From Diogma glabrata (Eukaryota > Arthropoda > Insecta > Diptera > Cylindrotomidae), in assembly GCA_963693315.1 (NCBI GenBank), contig OY856188.1, forward strand, positions 270,997,114 to 271,061,113: a stretch of DNA of 64,000 nucleotides. The letters run 5' to 3'. Shown one piece after another: positions 58,040 to 64,000 of the stretch (position 1 is the first letter of the stretch; each line of letters opens with the position of its first letter). The translations under genes and the position numbers were made by a program. The notes under the pieces were generated by a model. The model made no database searches. It saw nothing but the letters and a program-made list of their open reading frames with translations, and was not told the DNA's origin.

Positions 58040-59063
58040 TATAAAATTGGAATCAAAGGTAATCTCAAACTGTTCGCAAGCTACTTATTGAATAGGAAAC
58101 AAGCAGTAAAAATCGGTTCTACGATCGGAGATGACGAGTTCGTCAAATATGGTGTCCCTCACGGATCCTTACTGCTTCCTCTTCTTTTTAATATTTACGT
58201 GAATGATGCTTTTTTGTTGGGCCTAAGTGGCAAACTCATTATGTTTGCTGATGATATGGCTCTTGTATTCAGAGAAAAAACAGAAAGACCTTCGATTAAA
58301 AATGCAATCAGATCAGACATAAATCTTATTAATAAGTGGGATTCGAATAATCATTTAAAGATGAATAATAAAAAAACTAAATTTATTGTTTTTGAAACTA
58401 AAAATAAATTTAATGCAATTGTTGACTTTGGATCAATGATAGATAGTCAACCTATATATAGAGTTTTTGTTATTGATTATCTTGGTCTCACAATTGATGT
58501 TGCTCTCAGCTGGTCTAAACATATTGATAAAGTTAAAAATAAACTTAAAATCATTAACTTTATTTTATTTAAAATGCGAAAAATTTTGCCACAAAAAATT
58601 AAGTATTTAATATTTCATGCCCACATTCTAAGTCATGTGAGATAGATACCTTTTACCAATCTGGGGTTTATCTGCTCAATACAGACTTCAAGAAATCCAT
58701 ATCCTTATTAATAAAAGCCTAAGAAATATAAAATCTCTACCATATTGTTGTACATCTCGTCTTCTTTACAGTGCACAGACTCTTCCTCTTCAAAAACTTA
58801 TCGAATTTGAGCTTGTTGTTTTAGTTTTTAAAATAAAAAATAATATGATAAAAAACAATTTCTTCTTACGTCAAGTCAGTGATATTCATGATTACCCTAC
58901 AAGACGTAACACTGATTTTTATATTGATTTTTTCCGCACAGCCAGTGGGCAAAGTTCTCTTCTATACATAGGCCTGTCAATTTATAATAATCTTCCTGAT
59001 GAATTAAAGGAGATGACTCGTATATCAATATTTAAAATAGGTTTAAAAAATCATTTGTATTAG
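58040..59063 (+). pseudogene. CR1-type LINE, 5'-truncated reverse transcriptase
   Basis: Reads IKIGIKGNLKLFASYLLNRK, GVPHGSLLLPLLFNIYVND (motif B, usual Q replaced by H), LIMFADDMALVF (motif C), KTKFIVFETKN and DYLGLTIDVALSWSKH. The frame stops near 58645, then continues in another frame with YLLPIWGLSAQYRLQEIHIL and from 58845 to the stop at 59061-59063 with DYPTRRNTDF, NNLPDELKEM and FKIGLKNHLY. Loss of everything before RT motif B is a typical 5' truncation. The single frameshift and intact C-terminus point to moderate age. A different family from the 22-26 kb LINE. Confidence 0.8.
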
Positions 59064-59245
59064 ATTGAACAAAGAAAAAAAAAAAGAATTAATAAAAAAT
59101 AAAAAACATAAAAAAAATTTGAAAAATTTTTTTTTTTTTTTTAAATAAAATTTAAGAATAAAATTGGCTCAAACTAAGCACAACTAAATTATATTAAAAA
59201 TAATATATGTATCTGTTATTATTTTATAACTTTTGTTATTGTTAG
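59064..59245 (+). other. A/T-rich 3' tail of the truncated LINE
   Basis: A-rich stretch after the stop (runs of A and T to about 59145), consistent with a LINE tail, followed by AT-rich sequence up to the Helentron-like copy. Confidence 0.45.
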
Positions 59246-60210
59246 TTATTACGTTTAAGGAACTACTGACTCTAAAAAAGCAAAAAAAAAAAATGTATGT
59301 CTGCCTGTCGGCCGGCCGTCATTACCTACGCTGCAGGGAAAACCGCTTGAGGGATTTCAAAAATTTTTTTTTCTAAAAATAGGTATACTCAAGGGACAGG
59401 TCCGAAAGGACGCTGTGTTCGATAACTGTACCAGAAGCGTGTCAAAAAAATCATTATGTGTGTCAAAAATAACAAATTTTCATATTTTTGGCTTAAAAAA
59501 CGTTCATTTTATGTGATTACGAGTAGGAACATTAAATTTGGAGAAATCTTGAAGGTAGGGATTGGTATGTGAGATCAAAAACTAGATTATTGGATTATAA
59601 GTTTGTCACAAAAATATTGTCAAGTGTGTCAAAAAATGATTTCATTTATTTTTTTAGCCAATTTTTTGGAGAAAAAATGTAGCTGTTTTTATGACGTAAA
59701 TGTAATTGAAAACGAAATTGGACATGGAAATTTTTGAATTTGTTATAGTTTTTGAAATATTTTTGGAATTTTGAAAAAGTTTGTATTTTTGATTTTGTTA
59801 TAATTTTTGCAATATTTTTAGAATTTTGGAAAAGTTTAAGTGTTTAAGAATTTTTGGAACATTATCGGAGTTTAGAAAAAGTTTAAATATTTGATTTTAT
59901 TCTAATTTTTGGAATATTTTTGAATTTTGAAAAAAGTTTGATTTATTTAGTTTAACAATACTTTTGGAATTTTGATTATAATTTTCCGGCAACGTATTAA
60001 TGTTTCGTGTTAGTTATGTAATAAATTTTTAGAGACAGAGATACAAAATGCTTGTACTTTAACAAAGAGTTATGTTTGATATACATCGCTGCCCAAAACT
60101 AAAAACCATGTCCTCATAAAAGTTTTTTGCCGAAAACTATATCAAAATCCTTAACCCAGACCGAAGTCTTGGTATCTCAGAGCTGTGAGATTTAAGCCCC
60201 TCCATATTTT
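59246..60210 (+). mobile_element. Helentron/HINE-like element, copy 5 (5' truncated)
   Basis: Similarity starts at acgtttaaggaactactgac, within the 5' block, so the first subterminal repeat is missing. The remainder matches copy 3 closely: gtctgcctgtcggcc, gggaaaaccgctt, gataactgtacc, T-rich array, ttttccggcaacgtatt, tgtcctcataaaag, the inverted motif cagaccgaagt (60157-60167), the hairpin and cccctccatatttt. Non-coding. Confidence 0.65.
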
Positions 60211-60275
60211 GTTATATTGTATTTATCAAAAAAGGAACACATAATTTGTTAAATTTGACAAAAAATATTATATTT

Positions 60276-62044
60276 GGAGCATTCCACGTCAACTGAAACA
60301 CAACTCCAGACATTTTTTAAAGACGTAAACAAAAATTCTCCAAAGCTTACATTTTTTGTGTTGACTAGAACTATCGAATGCCGTGTGTCTTTTTGAAAAA
60401 TTTCAAAATGGCGACCTTAAATTATCGCTATTTTGATCGAAATAATATAACCACCCGAACAGTTTGTCTACCATCACAAATTTAAGATCTCAAAAAATGC
60501 GTTCTTGGGCTTAAAATGTTGGTAATGATACGTGGTTTCATATGCCGTATGGTGTTTAAGTGTTTTTTTTCAAAATGGCGGCTCTACAAGAAGGAAAATG
60601 GAGACTTTGTGATATTTCTATTTTGTTTTCGCTGCCAACACAAATTTAAGATCTCAAAAATGGGTACTTAGGCTTAAAATGTTGGTAATGATACCTAGTT
60701 TCAGACAATGTATAGTGTTTAAGTTTTTTCAAAGTGCTGGCTTTACAATATGGAAAATGGTGCTCTTTTTTGCGATTTAACGAGATTTCTGGCTGCGAAC
60801 AAAAATTCAAGATTTCAAAATATGCGTTCTTGGGCTTTAAATGTTGGTAATGATACGTAGTCTCAAATGCTTTATGGTCTTTAAGTTTATTTTTCAAAAT
60901 GGCGGCTCCATAATAGGTAAATGATGGTATGGCGAGATTTATGATTTTTTTCGCTGCTAACACAAATTTAAGATCTCAAAAGATGCGTTCTTAGACTTAA
61001 AATGTTGGTCATGGTGCATAGTCTCAAGTTCCGTATGGTGTTTAAATTTTTTCAAAATGGCGATCCGATAATATGAAGAAATGCGATTTTGCGAAATTTC
61101 TGTCATGTTTTCGCTGCCAACACAAATTTAAGTTCTCAAAATGCGTTATTAGGCTTAAAATGTTGGTAGTGATATGCAAATGCAGTTTTAATTTCCGTAT
61201 GAACAACAATAAAGAAATCTCGCAAAATCGTCATTTTTGAGACGCCATTTCCGAAAAAAAAACTTAAACAACACACTGCATTTGAGACTACGTATCATTA
61301 TTAACATTTTAAGCCCAAGAACGCATCTTTTGGAAATCTAAAATTTGTGTTGTCAGCGAAAACTAGAAATTTCCCAAAGTCGCTGTTTTCTTTATTATCG
61401 CGCCGCCATTTTGAAAACAAAATAAACACCATCCGGAATTTAAAACTGCATATCATTACTAACATTTTAAGCCTAAGAACGCATCTTTTGAGATCATAAA
61501 TTTGTGTTGGTAGCGAAAAAAAAACGTAAATTTCGCCATAACCACCATTTTAGAAACACCTTCCGGTACCTCTACTATGTTACGACTTATTTCATTTTAA
61601 TAACGAAAGCGACGGGCAATATGTACATATTTTAGAGCTAAAATCAAATTAATATTCTAATTAATTTTACTATCAAATCCACTTTTAATTAAAATTTTCA
61701 ATTTAATATTCATTTAAATAATTTTACCTATTTTGGTGCATCCATTTTGAAAAAAAAAAACTTAAAGACCATAAAGCATTTGAGACTACGTATCATTACC
61801 AACATTTTAAGCCCAAGAACGGATTTTTTGAGATCTTAAATTTGTGTTGGCAGACAAACTGTTCGGGAGGTTATATTATTTCGATCAAAACAGCGATAAT
61901 TTAAGGTCGCCATTTTGAATTTTTTTAAAAAGACACACGGCATTCGATAGTTCTAGTCAACACAAAAAATGTAAGTTTTGGAGAATTTTTGTTTACGTCT
62001 ATAAAAATGTCTGGAGCAGTGTTTCAATTGACGTGGAATGCTCC
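60276..62044. mobile_element. TIR element built from about 161-bp tandem repeats in inverted halves
   Basis: The left end ggagcattccacgtcaa (60276) is mirrored by ttgacgtggaatgctcc ending at 62044, and the inverted similarity extends about 200 bp inward (ctccagacattttt, gcattcgatagttctagtc, gataatttaaggtcgcc). The left half has five direct units marked by caaatttaag at 60477, 60641, about 60802, 60963 and 61123, i.e. 160-164 bp apart, each with ttggtaatgata-like and tcaaaatggcg blocks. From about 61270 the same units run in the opposite orientation. No transposase. The frame at 60646-60963 is repeat read-through. Confidence 0.85.
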
Positions 62045-62239
62045 ATATATAATTATTGAAACCCTTATTTGCGTCCTGCATTGTATGCTTTTGCAAATAA
62101 TTATCTAAAATTATAGTGATATTATCAAAAATTGTAAAATGATTAAATTAAATAAAGAAAAAAAACATCGACGAGGCAGTTTGAGTACTGTGCCGGATGA
62201 TTTTAAGTCTGCTGAGCATCTAAACCTAATTCAAATTAT

Positions 62240-63010
62240 TACTGAAACGGGTAGATCATTACCAGACTTATGTGAGTTTGAGGGTCTTGTATATAAAAAA
62301 TAAAACTTTGCTGTGATTGACCTGAGGGTGGCGTCTACTGTGATTTCCTGAACCGATAACCGAAACGTTTATCATTCAGGCCCATAATTGTCCGACCATT
62401 TAAGTCGTTTCTACTACTGGCCTATGATGGTACATAAAGTTAGCGAGTATATTAAAGGTTGTAAAATGTGTAAAATGAGTGTAAAATGTGTGTAAAGTGT
62501 GTAAAATGAGTAAGGCCACAAATGCGAGCGTACGTGTTCCAATGATAACTCATCTTAAGTCGGAGCGAATGATGCAGCGTTACTTCGTGAATATCGTTGG
62601 TCCGTATCCACGATCCAAAACCGGTATTTCTGATAGTGTTGAACGTTTTACTAAGTTTCCTTTTCGGAAGCATACCCCAGAAATTATTTGTTGGGGATTG
62701 GAAACGCAAGTTTTTCAGGTTTTTGGTTGGCCAGAAATTGTAGCATAGACAATCCGTCAACCGAAGATTTCTTACGTAAGTGGGGTGTGATCATATTTGC
62801 AGCCGTCTATTCCCCTCAAGCTAACGCGTCTGAAAGCATGAACCGTAGTGTCCTCGGTGCCATTCGCGATTACCTTGAGGAAGAATATACTTGCTTTTAT
62901 CTACTAAGGCAAAGAATACATTTTCTCCATTCACAGGTGAACAGATTCACAGGTCCTGAAAACTTGGGCGCCGCAAGTGACGAACAGGGCGAGCGTTTTC
63001 ACTCAAGATC
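62240..63010 (+). pseudogene. Ty3/gypsy family 5 integrase remnant
   Basis: Plus strand, several frames: LPDLCEFEGLVYKK, a zinc region ending YYWPMMVHKVSEYIKGCKMC (Cys pair), then VNIVGPYPRSKTG (first Asp replaced), a core stretch WGLETQVFQVFGWPEI, and GVIIFAAVYSPQANASESMNR (Glu region, NASE) followed by SVLGAIRDYLEEEYT. A short gtgtaaaatg repeat expansion near 62460-62510 splits the zinc domain. Catalytic Asp residues are not all preserved and stops intervene. This is the most complete integrase of this family here; no RT is in the window. Confidence 0.7.
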
Positions 63011-64000
63011 GTAAAATTTTTTAAGACAGACACAAAGGTTTTTGAGACGAAAGTAGACTAGACGAGACTGATTAGTAAACTAGACGAGACAGATTTCTTA
63101 AAGTATTTTGCCCGTACTCAGCGCACTAGAATCTATAAAAAATTAAAACATTTTGGCGAAAGTATATAATCCATGTAAGCTAGTGTTATTTTCAGTGTTG
63201 CGATTTTATTTTATTTTGTCCACAAAAAGTTTTTGTTATTTTTGTGCGTGGTAGCACAATTTATTTTCTTTTATTTTAATCCGCTCAAAAGGGAAGAGGA
63301 ATAAAATCAATTTTTCCTTCTAACTATCCGTTATACATATTTTTGTTTGTTTTGCTTTATTTTGATTAGTTTTCGTCCTGTGTCGAAAAATCTTATTATA
63401 AAAAAAATCTCTGAAAGGATTATTTTTATTTTTTTTAAATAATTATCTCCCAACAAATGTTTTTACTTTGCTCACAAAAAGTGTTTTCTTAAATTCTTTT
63501 ATTTTATCTTAAGAGACAGGGCGAAAAACAAAAAATAAAGCCCACATGGTTTTATTTTTAAAATAAGTGCACAGACGTGCGTCCGAGCTTTTAATAATTT
63601 TTTAAACTTTATCACAATTGGATTTTTTTGGATTGTAAATGTGTCAAGTATGGCCCCATGCCATGCGATCATTGTTATAAAACCATAATACATGCACAAT
63701 AACTTAAATTTTTAAAAATACCAGTGATATCGGTTACCAGTTAGCCGACAATATTTCAAGAAAATCCCGATAAGCTGTAATTGAAAAAGCATTAAATTTA
63801 GAAACTAGCGGAAACGCCAGGACGGAACGAGTTTTGACGATGGAGTCAATATTTCAGGGGGAATGATGGGAAATCAAATCAAGAGACGCCGATAAAATTA
63901 AATATTTGAACCCGAACACCCCGGAAGGGGTGTGGAAGAGCATTTGAATATATTATGTGTTTAAATTTGTTCTATACTTATACACTGTAATAATTATATA
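63011..64000. other. Gene-poor end of window, possible LTR start
   Basis: No recognised coding region. At 63919-63945, accccggaagggg is followed by TGTGGAAGAGC, which could be a polypurine tract and 3' LTR start for the integrase remnant upstream. The LTR would run past the window, so this cannot be confirmed. Confidence 0.3.

Noticed and set aside
60646..60963. 105-codon minus-strand frame with repeated KYPFL/HYQHLKPK-type peptides
   Set aside because: The peptide repeat follows the 161-bp DNA repeat of the TIR element.
1..64000. CRISPR arrays, bacterial operons, tRNA or rRNA genes
   Set aside because: Tandem repeats here lack unique equal-length spacers, no cas-like gene or ribosome-binding pattern exists, and no cloverleaf with A/B boxes was noticed.

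Overview
This is an AT-rich eukaryotic window, most likely from an insect. The evidence is one spliced host gene with very short introns and a dense, nested set of arthropod-type transposable elements. I cannot place the species. No prokaryotic gene, tRNA, rRNA or CRISPR array is visible.

The only recognisable host gene is mitochondrial intermediate peptidase (MIPEP, M3 metallopeptidase), minus strand, 51.85-54.10 kb. Five exons join cleanly into about 614 codons that carry the HEMGH zinc site and the downstream glutamate ligand. The exon(s) for the mitochondrial presequence and N-terminus are not visible. A weak candidate first exon of an unknown gene lies at 5.15 kb (+).

Layout. 0-0.65 kb: 121-123 bp tandem repeats. 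0.77-3.5 kb: a dispersed repeat in several copies, then two copies of a Helentron-like element with a hairpin. 3.6-4.0 and 11.0-11.4 kb: LINE debris. 7.6-8.0, 12.1-13.9, 17.7-18.7 and 19.5 kb: Ty3/gypsy fragments (-). 9.55-10.81 kb: a broken MULE with a FLYWCH finger (-). 17.2-17.7 kb: an IS630/mariner-like transposase tail (+). 22.0-26.0 kb: a nearly complete LINE with ORF1 and a large EN-RT ORF2 (+), the best preserved coding element. 26.07-28.83 kb: gypsy integrase and a 985-bp 3' LTR (+). 28.83-31.66 kb: a G-rich foldback element. 32.13-37.80 kb: a 5.7-kb element with long terminal inverted repeats (TIRs) and fragments of an unrecognised protein. 38.69-39.51 kb: a 407/413-bp tandem duplication. 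40.0-45.6 kb: a full-span but dead gypsy element (-) with a Helentron-like copy inside its 3' LTR. 46.08-48.36 kb: an inverted-repeat element with a duplicated right half. 49.0-50.3 and 59.25-60.2 kb: further Helentron-like copies. 55.3-56.35 kb: a solo LTR with a 4-bp target duplication, lying in a second gypsy family (56.35-57.4 kb). 58.04-59.06 kb: a second, 5'-truncated LINE. 60.28-62.04 kb: a TIR element built of about 161-bp repeats. 62.24-63.0 kb: another gypsy integrase.

The window is a record of nested insertion rather than a gene cluster. The points most worth following are the LINE whose EN-RT frame is separated from ORF1 by a single in-frame TGA with no usable Met, the G-rich foldback, the 5.7-kb TIR element, the Helentron-like family, and a conserved hydrophobic segment upstream of Gag in two gypsy copies. 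Coordinates of repeat boundaries were read by eye and are approximate unless a motif is given.
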